DNA of 9,953 nt from an uncultured Erysipelotrichaceae bacterium (lineage in GTDB: Bacteria; Bacillota_I; Bacilli_A; Erysipelotrichales; Erysipelotrichaceae): the NCBI GenBank assembly GCA_902796465.1, contig CADBPK010000308.1:1-9953 (forward strand), written 5' to 3'. Position numbers and translations under genes: made by a program. How positions within the stretch are numbered: position 1 is the first letter of the stretch; every line of letters begins with the position of its first letter. Below the pieces are notes generated by a model, which saw nothing but the letters and a program-made list of their open reading frames with translations, had not been told where the DNA came from and did no database searches. This document shows, in pieces, positions 1 through 6,179 of this stretch.

Positions 1-414
1 CGCGAAATGGCGGAAAAGGGCAAACCGCTGCTGGGGATCTGTCTCGGTATGCAGATGCTGTATGAAGAAAGCGAAGAAAACGGATATACCGAAGGCTTCG
101 GTTTTCTGCAGGGAAAGATCCGGCTCATGCAGACGGATCTGCCGGTCCCGCAGATCGGATGGAATGATCTGGAATGGCAGACTGACCATCCCCTGAAGAA
201 GATCCTTCCGGAACATGCCTGTATGTACTATGTCCATTCCTATTGCGCATCAGATATTCTGGATGAAGAATGTCCTGCGTATTCATGGTACGGGGAAGTC
301 AAAGTCCCGGGTCTTGTGCAGAAAGGGAATGTTATGGGATGTCAGTTTCATCCTGAGAAGAGCAGCGACGACGGTTTGAAAATACTGAAGTATTTCGCGG
401 AGGAATTCAGATGA
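1..414 (+). CDS. hisH: Imidazole glycerol phosphate synthase, glutaminase subunit HisH (5' truncated by window edge)
   Basis: Class I glutamine amidotransferase subunit. It hydrolyses glutamine and channels ammonia to HisF for synthesis of IGP and AICAR in histidine biosynthesis. The open frame runs from base 1, so the gene begins upstream; about 137 residues are present of the roughly 200 usual for HisH, meaning about 60 N-terminal residues are missing. The nucleophile elbow GICLGMQ has its catalytic Cys at bases 40-42. The triad His and Glu lie in QFHPEKS, at 349-351 and 355-357. The ATG at base 7 is an internal methionine, since RE precedes it in frame and it leaves too little sequence before the elbow. 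The stop overlaps the hisA start by 4 nt (ATGA), indicating translational coupling. The triad is intact, so the protein is expected to be active. Confidence 0.95.
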   Translation, partial: REMAEKGKPLLGICLGMQMLYEESEENGYTEGFGFLQGKIRLMQTDLPVPQIGWNDLEWQTDHPLKKILPEHACMYYVHSYCASDILDEECPAYSWYGEVKVPGLVQKGNVMGCQFHPEKSSDDGLKILKYFAEEFR

Positions 415-1124
415 TCATTTTGCCTGCAATAGATGTGATCGGCGGTCAGCCGGTCAGACTGTACCAGGGGGATTACGGTAAGAAGGAAGTTGTCGGTACA
501 TCCATCCGGGATGTGGCTGCTTCATTTGAAGAAGCGGGAGCTTCCTATCTGCATATCGTCGATCTGGACGGGGCCAAAACAGGACGTCCGGTAAACCGCG
601 AGGAAATATTCAGGGCAGCAAGGTCGGTCTCCATGCCGGCTGAACTGGGCGGAGGCATAAGGACGATGGATGATATTGATCAGTGTCTTTCCTCAGGAAT
701 CGACAGGGTGATCCTTGGAACAAGCGCGGTGAAAGACGAACAGCTTCTGATCGAAGCAGTCCGCAGATACGGGGAAAGAATTGCCGTAGGCATAGACTGC
801 CTGAACGGATATGTCAAAATCGACGGATGGCTGGAAGGCAGTTCATTGTACTATACGGATTTTGCAAAACATATGGAAGAGATCGGTGTCAGAACTGTGA
901 TCGTTACGGATATTTCCAGAGACGGAACACTGACCGGACCGGCTTTTGATATGCTCGAAACGCTGCGCAAAAGCACGGGACTGCAGATCATAGCCAGCGG
1001 CGGGATCCATCATATCGATGATATCCGGCGCCTGCGCAGTATGGATCTTTACGGGGCAATTATCGGAAAGGCGCTCTATGCCGGCAGGATCGATCTGAAA
1101 GAAGCACTGAAGGTGGCTGTATGA
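411..1124 (+). CDS. hisA: ProFAR isomerase HisA
   Basis: 1-(5-phosphoribosyl)-5-[(5-phosphoribosylamino)methylideneamino]imidazole-4-carboxamide isomerase, which catalyses an Amadori rearrangement in histidine biosynthesis. The 237 residues match the usual length of this (beta/alpha)8 barrel. The N-terminal catalytic Asp (D8) is in LPAIDV and the second catalytic Asp (D129) is in VGIDC. Phosphate-binding glycine loops are visible at ELGGGI (about 78-83), and SRDGT...G is seen in the second half-barrel. GGAGG at 399-403 lies 7 nt before the ATG, which fixes the start. It overlaps hisH by 4 nt and hisF by 4 nt. The fold is an internally duplicated half-barrel related to HisF; D8 and the PVRL segment near the N-terminus distinguish it from HisF. 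Confidence 0.96.
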   Translation: MIILPAIDVIGGQPVRLYQGDYGKKEVVGTSIRDVAASFEEAGASYLHIVDLDGAKTGRPVNREEIFRAARSVSMPAELGGGIRTMDDIDQCLSSGIDRVILGTSAVKDEQLLIEAVRRYGERIAVGIDCLNGYVKIDGWLEGSSLYYTDFAKHMEEIGVRTVIVTDISRDGTLTGPAFDMLETLRKSTGLQIIASGGIHHIDDIRRLRSMDLYGAIIGKALYAGRIDLKEALKVAV

Positions 1125-1882
1125 TAAAAAAACGTATTATCCCATGCCTGGATGTAAAAAACGGCAGTGTGGTAAAAGGAATTCATTTCGTGGGACTGAA
1201 GGAAGTCGGAGATCCCGTGGAACTGGCGGAAACATATAACCGTCAGGGCGCGGATGAACTGGTCTTTCTCGATATATCAGCAACACAGGAAGCGCGCAAG
1301 ACCATGATTTCGATTGTTGAGAAAACAGCGGAGAAAGTATTCATTCCGTTTACGGTCGGCGGCGGGATATCCGAGACAAAGGATATCGTGGCATTGCTGC
1401 GGGCCGGGGCTGATAAGGTCAGTCTGAATTCAGCGGCGATCAAGAATCCCGGCCTGATCTCGGAAGCGGCTTCCATGTTCGGGTCACAGTGCGTGGTTCT
1501 GGCAGTGGATGGAAAACTGCGTCCGGATGGTAACGGCTGGACGGCTTATATTCACGGCGGGACGATCGATACCGGGATCGACGCGCTGGACTGGATCGAG
1601 GAAGGTGTCAGAAAAGGCGCCGGTGAGATCCTGCTTACCAGCATGGACGCAGACGGTACAAAAGCAGGCTTTGATATCCCGTTTCTCAAAGCTGTCCGCA
1701 GCAGGGTGCATGTGCCTGTCATCGCAAGCGGCGGCGGCGGAACACTGGAACATTTTGCGGAAGTGTTTCAGGAAGAAGCGGCAGATGCGGCACTGGCCGC
1801 AAGTCTGTTCCACTATGGGGAATACACAGTAAGAGATGTCAAAGAGTATCTCAGCGGGAAAGGAATACCGATGCGCTTATGA
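1121..1882 (+). CDS. hisF: Imidazole glycerol phosphate synthase, cyclase subunit HisF
   Basis: Cyclase half of IGP synthase. It pairs with HisH and condenses HisH-derived ammonia with PRFAR to give IGP and AICAR. The 253 residues are the normal length. The catalytic aspartates are D11 (in IPCLDV, followed by NGSVVKG) and D130 (in VLAVDGK). The residues known to gate the ammonia tunnel, R5, E46 and K99, are all at the expected positions, and glycine-rich phosphate loops are seen at TVGGGI and ASGGGG. The start overlaps the hisA stop (ATGA), with an AAGGTGG-like ribosome binding site inside the hisA 3' end at about 1110-1116. The 3' end overlaps hisI by 4 nt. Nothing is abnormal. Confidence 0.97.
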   Translation: MIKKRIIPCLDVKNGSVVKGIHFVGLKEVGDPVELAETYNRQGADELVFLDISATQEARKTMISIVEKTAEKVFIPFTVGGGISETKDIVALLRAGADKVSLNSAAIKNPGLISEAASMFGSQCVVLAVDGKLRPDGNGWTAYIHGGTIDTGIDALDWIEEGVRKGAGEILLTSMDADGTKAGFDIPFLKAVRSRVHVPVIASGGGGTLEHFAEVFQEEAADAALAASLFHYGEYTVRDVKEYLSGKGIPMRL

Positions 1883-2217
1883 TCCGTCCTGATTTTGAAA
1901 AAGGAAACGGGCTTGTTCCGTGCATCGTCCAGGATCATGAGACAAAGGAAGTTCTCATGCTGGCGTATATGAATGAAGAAGCGTTTATGAAAACGCTCGA
2001 AACCGGACGCGGCGTCTACTGGTCACGCAGCCGGCAGTCACTCTGGATCAAAGGTGAGACCAGCGGCCACTTTCAGTACGTGAAGGAAATGGATATCGAC
2101 TGTGATAACGATACGATCCTGCTGAAAGTGGAACAGGTCGGCGCAGCATGCCACACAGGGCATCACAGCTGTTTTTACAGAACAATAGAAGGAGATGAAA
2201 CAGATGCAGGGAATTGA
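1879..2217 (+). CDS. hisI: Phosphoribosyl-AMP cyclohydrolase HisI
   Basis: Hydrolyses the N1-C6 bond of phosphoribosyl-AMP (third step of histidine biosynthesis). The stand-alone 112-residue form is seen here; in enteric bacteria this domain is fused to HisE. The metal-site signature is complete: D74, D76 and D78 around C75 (IDCDND) for Mg, and C75, C91 and C98 in the CHTGHHSC region for Zn. The start is placed at the ATGA overlap with hisF; a GGGAAAGGA stretch lies somewhat far upstream (about 1857-1864), so initiation probably relies on coupling. The 3' end runs past the hisE ribosome binding site, so hisI and hisE overlap slightly. Confidence 0.95.
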   Translation: MIRPDFEKGNGLVPCIVQDHETKEVLMLAYMNEEAFMKTLETGRGVYWSRSRQSLWIKGETSGHFQYVKEMDIDCDNDTILLKVEQVGAACHTGHHSCFYRTIEGDETDAGN

Positions 2218-2527
2218 AAACATGTATCAGGTCGCCATGGCCAGAAAAAAAGAGCCCATGGAAGGCAGCTATACGAACTATCTGTTTGATAAAGGCCTGG
2301 AAAAAATACTGAAAAAACTCGGGGAGGAAAATACCGAGGTGATCATTGCCGCAATGCAGGGCTCCAAAGAGGAACTGATCGGTGAGATCAATGATTATCT
2401 GTATCATCTTGTTGTACTGATGGCAGAGAAGGGAATCACCCCGGAAGAGGTCGATGCTGTTATGCTGAAAAGAGAAAGCAAAACAGGCAATCTGAAGCCT
2501 GAAAGAAAAGAGATCAAACAGCTTTGA
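2204..2527 (+). CDS. hisE: Phosphoribosyl-ATP pyrophosphohydrolase HisE
   Basis: Removes pyrophosphate from phosphoribosyl-ATP (second step of histidine biosynthesis); an all-alpha protein of the MazG-like NTP pyrophosphohydrolase superfamily. The metal-binding helices are visible as EENTE (E41, E42, E45) and EINDYLYH (E61, D64), numbered from the chosen start. An in-frame ATG exists at 2195, but GAAGGAG (2188-2194) abuts it directly, while it lies 9 nt before the ATG at 2204. The 2204 start (107 residues) is therefore preferred. The overlap with hisI is 14 nt. The stop codon sits inside the operon terminator hairpin. This is the last gene of the his operon. Confidence 0.93.
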   Translation: MQGIENMYQVAMARKKEPMEGSYTNYLFDKGLEKILKKLGEENTEVIIAAMQGSKEELIGEINDYLYHLVVLMAEKGITPEEVDAVMLKRESKTGNLKPERKEIKQL

Positions 2528-2542
2528 TCTCGTTTTTCTTTC
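2501..2542 (+). terminator. Rho-independent terminator of the his operon
   Basis: A perfect 9-bp stem, GAGATCAAA (2510-2518) with TTTGATCTC (2523-2531), closes a CAGC tetraloop and is followed by GTTTTTC. The A-rich GAAAGAAAA upstream (2501-2509) is exactly complementary to TTTTCTTTC (2534-2542) across a 2-nt bulge, so the element could also work for transcription from the opposite side. The hisE stop (2525-2527) is inside the right arm. Confidence 0.9.
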
Positions 2543-2568
2543 ATATGCATGTGTGGATTTGATATACT
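2540..2568 (+). promoter_or_regulatory. Sigma-A-like promoter for the DAC-like / cyuA unit
   Basis: An extended -10 TGATATACT (TATACT at 2563-2568, TG at 2560-2561) lies 17 nt after a partial -35 TTCATA (2540-2545). The -35 overlaps the tail of the his terminator. The predicted transcription start is near 2575, giving a 5' UTR of only about 11 nt that begins at the Shine-Dalgarno GGAG (2575-2578). The -35 is weak; the call rests on the extended -10 and the spacing. Confidence 0.6.
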
Positions 2569-2585
2569 TTTTATGGAGATAAACT

Positions 2586-3929
2586 ATGAAAAAGAATTAC
2601 TGGAACCGCCTGGCGGAAGAAGACGGCATTACAAGAGACGAACTGTTTCTGAAGCTCCGTGATCTTTATCATGCTTATATGAAACATCTTTATAATGATC
2701 CGAAAGACGTTCCGGATTTCCGGATCCATTTTTCACTTGTCAAAAGAACACCTGACGAGGGAATCAGAAAAGGATATAAGATCGCGACCGTCAGCAGATG
2801 CTCGAATGAAGTGATTTTTACAAAAGTAGGCGACGCGGCGGAAATCGAAAATTTTGAGAATTCCTATACATGTTATCATGCCGGCTATTTCATCATGGTC
2901 GATTTCCGTGAGGACAATATTTCCCCGCTGCAGTTCATTACCGAACAATTCTGCCGGGAGCTTCTGCACCAGCTTACCGCTTACGGCATCAAACGTCTGA
3001 AGATCACGTATATGTTCGAATTGCTGATATCTTCCGGCGTAACAGAATTCTTCTATGGCTTTTACCGGCTGGATATCAATTTCATCCAGAACCTGTGTGC
3101 CCTTACATATGAAAGATCCTATGCCAACAGTAAACTTTACATACCGCGCTTCGATGTCGCCAGAGACAGAAGAACGAAGAAAAACGGTCTGGATGTTGCG
3201 TTCAGCGATCCGGTCCTGTTTGTGCCTGACAATCTCAGACAGATCAGGAAACTTCTGGAATTGTCTGATAAATCCGTTGCACTAGTCATCGGCTCAGGCA
3301 ATAAAGTGATCGGATTGACCAGGGAAGAGCCTTATCCGGCAGAATGTCAGGTGCGTATGTGGGGACACATGTCCTGGACCATCACCTATGAAGGCGGGAA
3401 AAAGATTTCCTACTATAATGCCCGTTATCACATTCACGTACAAAAAACAGAATCCGGACTTCACAGGGAAATGCAGAATCTGTTCCGCGGTCTGGATGAA
3501 GAAAAGGTTCTTCGTCTGGAAACCGTTGTGCGTACAGCCGGAAGGCAGCGCCACGGAACGATCCTGATCATAGGTTCTCCCGAAGAAATCGGGCAGGAAA
3601 CGCACAGGATCTGCTCGATGAAAAGCGGCACCGGGATAGCGGGGATCGATCTGTCCGGTGACGCTGAAATCATTTCATATCTCACATCGATCGACGGAGC
3701 GGTCATTATGGACACAGACTGTACCTGTGCCTGCATCGGTGCCATTCTGGACGGTGACGCAGTTACCAAGGGAAGTCTGGCCAGAGGAGCCCGATTCAAT
3801 TCGACACTCAATTACATCAAGCGCAAAGCTGAACTCGGAAAAACATTCATCGGGATCGTCGTTTCTGAAGACGGTACTGTGGACGCGGTGACCAAAGATC
3901 GTGTGATCCGGCTGAATCTCGGCAATTAG
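2586..3929 (+). CDS. Protein with variant diadenylate-cyclase-like (DisA_N/DAC) C-terminal domain
   Basis: A 447-residue protein without a signal peptide or obvious membrane segment, so probably cytoplasmic. Residues about 307-440 resemble the DAC domain of c-di-AMP synthases: a helix-strand start (VVRTAGRQRHGTILIIG, then EEI), followed by the DGA motif (D370-G371-A372) in SIDGAVIMD, a GAILDG turn, and a segment GSLARGARFNST (397-407) where the canonical RHR motif should be. Here RHR reads R403-F404-N405. In characterised cyclases RHR contacts the ATP phosphates, so this domain may bind a nucleotide without making c-di-AMP, or may use it differently. Residues about 207-285 (PVLFVPDNLRQIRKLLELS and VALVIGSGNKVIGL) look like a second alpha/beta sensor-like unit. 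Residues 1-205 were not recognised. Four Cys lie in 92-123 and 3 of 6 residues at 379-384 give a CTCAC cluster. It starts at the ATG 7 nt after GGAG and precedes cyuA by 9 nt, so the two are cotranscribed. The DAC relationship is likely; catalytic activity is uncertain. Confidence 0.75.
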   Translation: MKKNYWNRLAEEDGITRDELFLKLRDLYHAYMKHLYNDPKDVPDFRIHFSLVKRTPDEGIRKGYKIATVSRCSNEVIFTKVGDAAEIENFENSYTCYHAGYFIMVDFREDNISPLQFITEQFCRELLHQLTAYGIKRLKITYMFELLISSGVTEFFYGFYRLDINFIQNLCALTYERSYANSKLYIPRFDVARDRRTKKNGLDVAFSDPVLFVPDNLRQIRKLLELSDKSVALVIGSGNKVIGLTREEPYPAECQVRMWGHMSWTITYEGGKKISYYNARYHIHVQKTESGLHREMQNLFRGLDEEKVLRLETVVRTAGRQRHGTILIIGSPEEIGQETHRICSMKSGTGIAGIDLSGDAEIISYLTSIDGAVIMDTDCTCACIGAILDGDAVTKGSLARGARFNSTLNYIKRKAELGKTFIGIVVSEDGTVDAVTKDRVIRLNLGN

Positions 3930-3938
3930 GAGACAAAT

Positions 3939-5225
3939 ATGGACAAGAATATCGAAACTTCTTTTCTGCAGATCATGGAAGAGGAAATGATCCCGGCAAT
4001 GGGATGCACGGAACCGATCGCGCTTGCATATGCGGCGGCTCTCGCACGTAAGGAACTCGGAGAGAAGCCCGACAGCATTACGGCAGAATGCAGCGGCAAC
4101 ATGATCAAGAATGTACGCTGCGTATTCATACCGAATTCCCACGGCCTGACAGGTATTGAAACAGCCTGCGCGATGGGTGCTTTCGGCGGTGACCCGCAGA
4201 AGGTCATGGAAGTGCTGGCCGGGGTATCGGAGGAAGACCTGGCACTGGCATCAAAGTTTGTGAAAGATGGAAAATGTGAAGTTGTATATCTTGAATCTGA
4301 CATCCCGCTTCATTTCATCATTACGCTCCGGAACGGAGAAGACACCGTCAGCGTGGAAGTACGCCATGCGCATACGAATATCTACAAGATCACCAGAAAC
4401 GGCGAGGTGGTGTTCCTGAATGACAAAGTTCTGGAAAAAGGGGAAGCGGCAGACCGCTCCGGACTGAATCTGCAGAATATCAAAACATTTGCGGATGAAG
4501 TGGATCTTGCAAAGATCGAACCTGTCATTTCACGCCTGATCCAGTGCAATATGGCGATCGCACGGGAAGGCATGAAAGGGACATACGGTATCGGGATCGG
4601 CAAGCTGATCCTGGATCAGTATGAAGATGATATCTTCCATGAAATGCGGGCATATGCTTCTGCAGCCTCGGAAGCACGTATGGGCGGTTGTGATATGCCG
4701 GTCATCATCAATTCCGGTTCCGGCAACCAGGGCATTTCCTGTTCCGTACCGCTGATCGTCTATGCGGAAAAGAAGGGAATCGGCAAAGAAACACTGTACC
4801 GTTCGCTTGTTTTCTCCGCACTCCTTACGATCTATCAGAAGGAATATATCGGAAAACTTTCCGCTTTCTGCGGGGCAATTTCCGCGACCTGTTCTTCAGG
4901 CGCTGCCCTGACGTATATGCTGGGCGGCTCCCTCGACGCGATCGCGCATACGATCGACAGCACGCTTGCCATTACACCCGGCATCATATGCGACGGAGCG
5001 AAAATTTCCTGTGCGGCCAAGATCAACAGCGGTCTTGAAGCCTCACTTCTTGCCCACCGCATGGTCATGAGCGGCAAGCATTATCTCCCGGATACGGGTA
5101 TCATCCGTACGCTGACAGATGAAACGGTTTCGACAGTCGGCAATATCGGAAAAGAGGGGATGAGATATACCGATCAGGTGATCATTGCCTCGATGCTCAA
5201 GAAAAAAGAGAATTCTCAGACATGA
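3939..5225 (+). CDS. cyuA: Fe-S dependent L-cysteine desulfidase (UPF0597/YhaM family)
   Basis: Predicted to break L-cysteine into pyruvate, ammonia and sulfide; the family is also related to the Fe-S L-serine dehydratase alpha fold. The 428 residues match YhaM/CyuA length. N-terminal PAMGCTEP (C23) is the family hallmark, followed by ECSGNMIKNV (50-59) and NSGSGNQG (258-265). C311, C351 and C358 have spacings of 40 and 7 residues. To my recollection this matches the three cysteines proposed to hold the [4Fe-4S] cluster in the Methanocaldococcus jannaschii enzyme (282, 322, 329). AGGAG overlaps the upstream stop and lies 6 nt before the ATG. It is the second gene of the unit started by the DAC-like gene. 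Its last 10 nt overlap the 3' end of the convergent minus-strand gene. Substrate assignment (cysteine versus another amino or hydroxy acid) is inferred from family membership. Confidence 0.88.
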   Translation: MDKNIETSFLQIMEEEMIPAMGCTEPIALAYAAALARKELGEKPDSITAECSGNMIKNVRCVFIPNSHGLTGIETACAMGAFGGDPQKVMEVLAGVSEEDLALASKFVKDGKCEVVYLESDIPLHFIITLRNGEDTVSVEVRHAHTNIYKITRNGEVVFLNDKVLEKGEAADRSGLNLQNIKTFADEVDLAKIEPVISRLIQCNMAIAREGMKGTYGIGIGKLILDQYEDDIFHEMRAYASAASEARMGGCDMPVIINSGSGNQGISCSVPLIVYAEKKGIGKETLYRSLVFSALLTIYQKEYIGKLSAFCGAISATCSSGAALTYMLGGSLDAIAHTIDSTLAITPGIICDGAKISCAAKINSGLEASLLAHRMVMSGKHYLPDTGIIRTLTDETVSTVGNIGKEGMRYTDQVIIASMLKKKENSQT

Positions 5226-5235
5226 TAATTCTCTT
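5206..5235 (-). terminator. Terminator hairpin inside the convergent gene overlap
   Basis: AAGAGAATT (5206-5214) is perfectly complementary to AATTCTCTT (5227-5235). After one C/T mismatch three more pairs (5216-5218 with 5223-5225) close on a GACA loop. Read on the minus strand, the hairpin is followed by TTTTTT (complement of 5202-5207), so it is a good rho-independent terminator for the minus-strand gene. In the plus direction only CTTCGATT follows, which is weak. Both stop codons (5223-5225 plus, 5216-5218 minus) lie in the hairpin, and the U-tract is templated by the Lys codons near the cyuA 3' end. Confidence 0.8.
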
Positions 5236-6004
5236 CGATTGATTCGGCGTTTTCATCCGTAATGACAGAGGCATCATTCAGATCATACTTCAACATTCCT
5301 TCTGCTTTATCATAGCAGTCGGAAGCTGCGACAATATAATTGCAGGTATAGCTGCCGGCAAATCTTCCGGCGGCACGTATCACAATAACAGATCGGAATA
5401 CAGTCTGCAGGGATGCGATGACATCCAGCATGTATTTCGATTTTTTCATGCGCTTATAGCCTGGTACGTTGATCACATACATGCCGTTTTCCCGAAGCCG
5501 GCTTTTTACTGTCCGGCATGCTTCGGCGGTGATGAGCGATACCACAGGTACGATGCCGTTATACGCATCATTGATGATGACATCATATGTTTTTTCAGTT
5601 GTTTCCAGATAATGACGGCCGTCATCGGTAACGGGAATCAGCCGCCTGTTATTCTCAAGATCAAAGTCACGGATCAGCTCGTCCAGGTAGAAATACATCT
5701 TTGCGGTCTCGTATGCCATCGGATCGATATCCACAACATCCATGCGGATATCGGGGTACCGGCTGATGACATATTTCGGATAGGAGTAGCCGGCTCCGCC
5801 GATCAGAAGAATATCATGAATGCTGTCGGAAAGATCAAAGATTACATTCATGGTCTTCATGTAGTCGAAGACCAGATCATAATGGCAGCCTTCTTCCGTA
5901 TAGGCGGCGGAATGCATCACTTCGCCGTTCTCATATATTCTTGCCTGTCTGCCGTCTGCGTATTCCATTTCGTACAGACGGATCTCCTGGTCTTCCTGCG
6001 GCAT
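5216..6004 (-). CDS. Spermidine-synthase-like (aminopropyltransferase-fold) protein
   Basis: A 262-residue Rossmann-fold protein of the polyamine aminopropyltransferase/SAM-binding superfamily. It has an N-terminal beta-strand region (about 8-35), then motif I LLIGGAGYSYPKYV (66-79), the acidic ribose-binding strand VVDIDP (90-95), DDGRHYL (127-133) as in SpeE, and DVIINDAYNG (141-150) where SpeE has D-S-x-D-P. D146 is kept but the second Asp, which in true spermidine synthases helps hold the amine substrate, is N149. No polyamine gene is adjacent. A classical spermidine synthase is therefore doubtful; a SpeE-like transferase or methyltransferase of unknown substrate is safer. The start is ATG (complement of 6002-6004), 7 nt after AAAGGAG (complement of 6012-6018). 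It is divergent from thiT and convergent with cyuA. Confidence 0.8.
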   Translation of the reverse strand: MPQEDQEIRLYEMEYADGRQARIYENGEVMHSAAYTEEGCHYDLVFDYMKTMNVIFDLSDSIHDILLIGGAGYSYPKYVISRYPDIRMDVVDIDPMAYETAKMYFYLDELIRDFDLENNRRLIPVTDDGRHYLETTEKTYDVIINDAYNGIVPVVSLITAEACRTVKSRLRENGMYVINVPGYKRMKKSKYMLDVIASLQTVFRSVIVIRAAGRFAGSYTCNYIVAASDCYDKAEGMLKYDLNDASVITDENAESIEENYHV

Positions 6005-6033
6005 AGATGTGCTCCTTTCAGCAGATATTGATT

Positions 6034-6055
6034 TGTTTTATTTTAACATAAAACA
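6034..6055. promoter_or_regulatory. Candidate operator: perfect inverted repeat between divergent genes
   Basis: TGTTTTAT (6034-6041) is repeated in inverted orientation as ATAAAACA (6048-6055) with a 6-nt spacer. It lies between the start of the minus-strand SpeE-like gene and the -10 of thiT, and covers the expected -35 position of the thiT promoter. Perfect 8-bp arms suggest a dimeric repressor site. No regulator is recognised, and the AT-rich composition leaves a real chance of coincidence. Confidence 0.45.
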
Positions 6056-6064
6056 TGCTATAAT
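6056..6064 (+). promoter_or_regulatory. Extended -10 promoter of thiT
   Basis: TGCTATAAT is a perfect extended -10 (TATAAT at 6059-6064). The -35 position 17 nt upstream (TTTTAT, 6036-6041) is poor and lies in the inverted repeat. The predicted start near 6071 is just 5' of the TPP aptamer, which supports the call. Confidence 0.75.
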
Positions 6065-6073
6065 ACTTTTTGT

Positions 6074-6143
6074 GAACAGGGGTGCTGCCATGCTGAGAAA
6101 TACCCTTATCACCTGATCTAGTTAAGACTAGCGTAGGGAGTTC
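6074..6143 (+). promoter_or_regulatory. TPP riboswitch (THI-box aptamer)
   Basis: This carries the recognisable THI-box core: GGGGTGC (6079-6085), the near-invariant GCTGAGAAATACCC (6092-6105), ACCTGATCTAG (6111-6121) and CTAGCGTAGGGA (6128-6139). P1 is formed by GAAC (6074-6077) with GTTC (6140-6143), the same layout as in E. coli thiM. P3-type pairing CTAG/CTAG flanks TTAAGA. It binds thiamine pyrophosphate and sits 36 nt upstream of thiT, which fits feedback control of thiamine uptake. Confidence 0.96.
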
Positions 6144-6154
6144 CGATACTCTTT

Positions 6155-6174
6155 GCGCCTTCGAATGGAGGTGT
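6155..6174 (+). promoter_or_regulatory. thiT: Shine-Dalgarno sequestering hairpin, riboswitch expression platform
   Basis: GCGCCTT (6155-6161) can pair with GGAGGTGT (6168-6174, with wobbles) and so cover the thiT ribosome binding site GGAGG (6167-6171). The same arm can instead pair with GGGGTGC (6079-6085) inside the aptamer. TPP binding would lock the aptamer and free GCGCCTT to hide the Shine-Dalgarno. No U-tract terminator is present between aptamer and gene, so translational control is inferred. Confidence 0.55.
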
Positions 6175-6179
6175 TTTTT

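Noticed and set aside
2195..2203. hisE start at 2195
   Set aside because: The Shine-Dalgarno GAAGGAG directly abuts this ATG; spacing fits the ATG at 2204.
2038..2407. Minus-strand open frames across hisI/hisE
   Set aside because: Antisense to complete, motif-bearing his genes; no independent support.
3675..4303. Long minus-strand open frames across the DAC-like/cyuA junction
   Set aside because: They run antisense to two well-supported genes, have no recognisable motifs or ribosome binding sites, and are explained by codon bias of the true strand.
5612..6031. 139-codon plus-strand open frame opposite the SpeE-like gene
   Set aside because: It has no good ribosome binding site, its composition mirrors the antisense codons, and the minus-strand protein shows clear family motifs, so this is a shadow frame.
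6153..6179. Upstream in-frame ATG for thiT
   Set aside because: It falls in the riboswitch expression platform and has no Shine-Dalgarno, while the ATG at 6180 has GGAGG at 8 nt.
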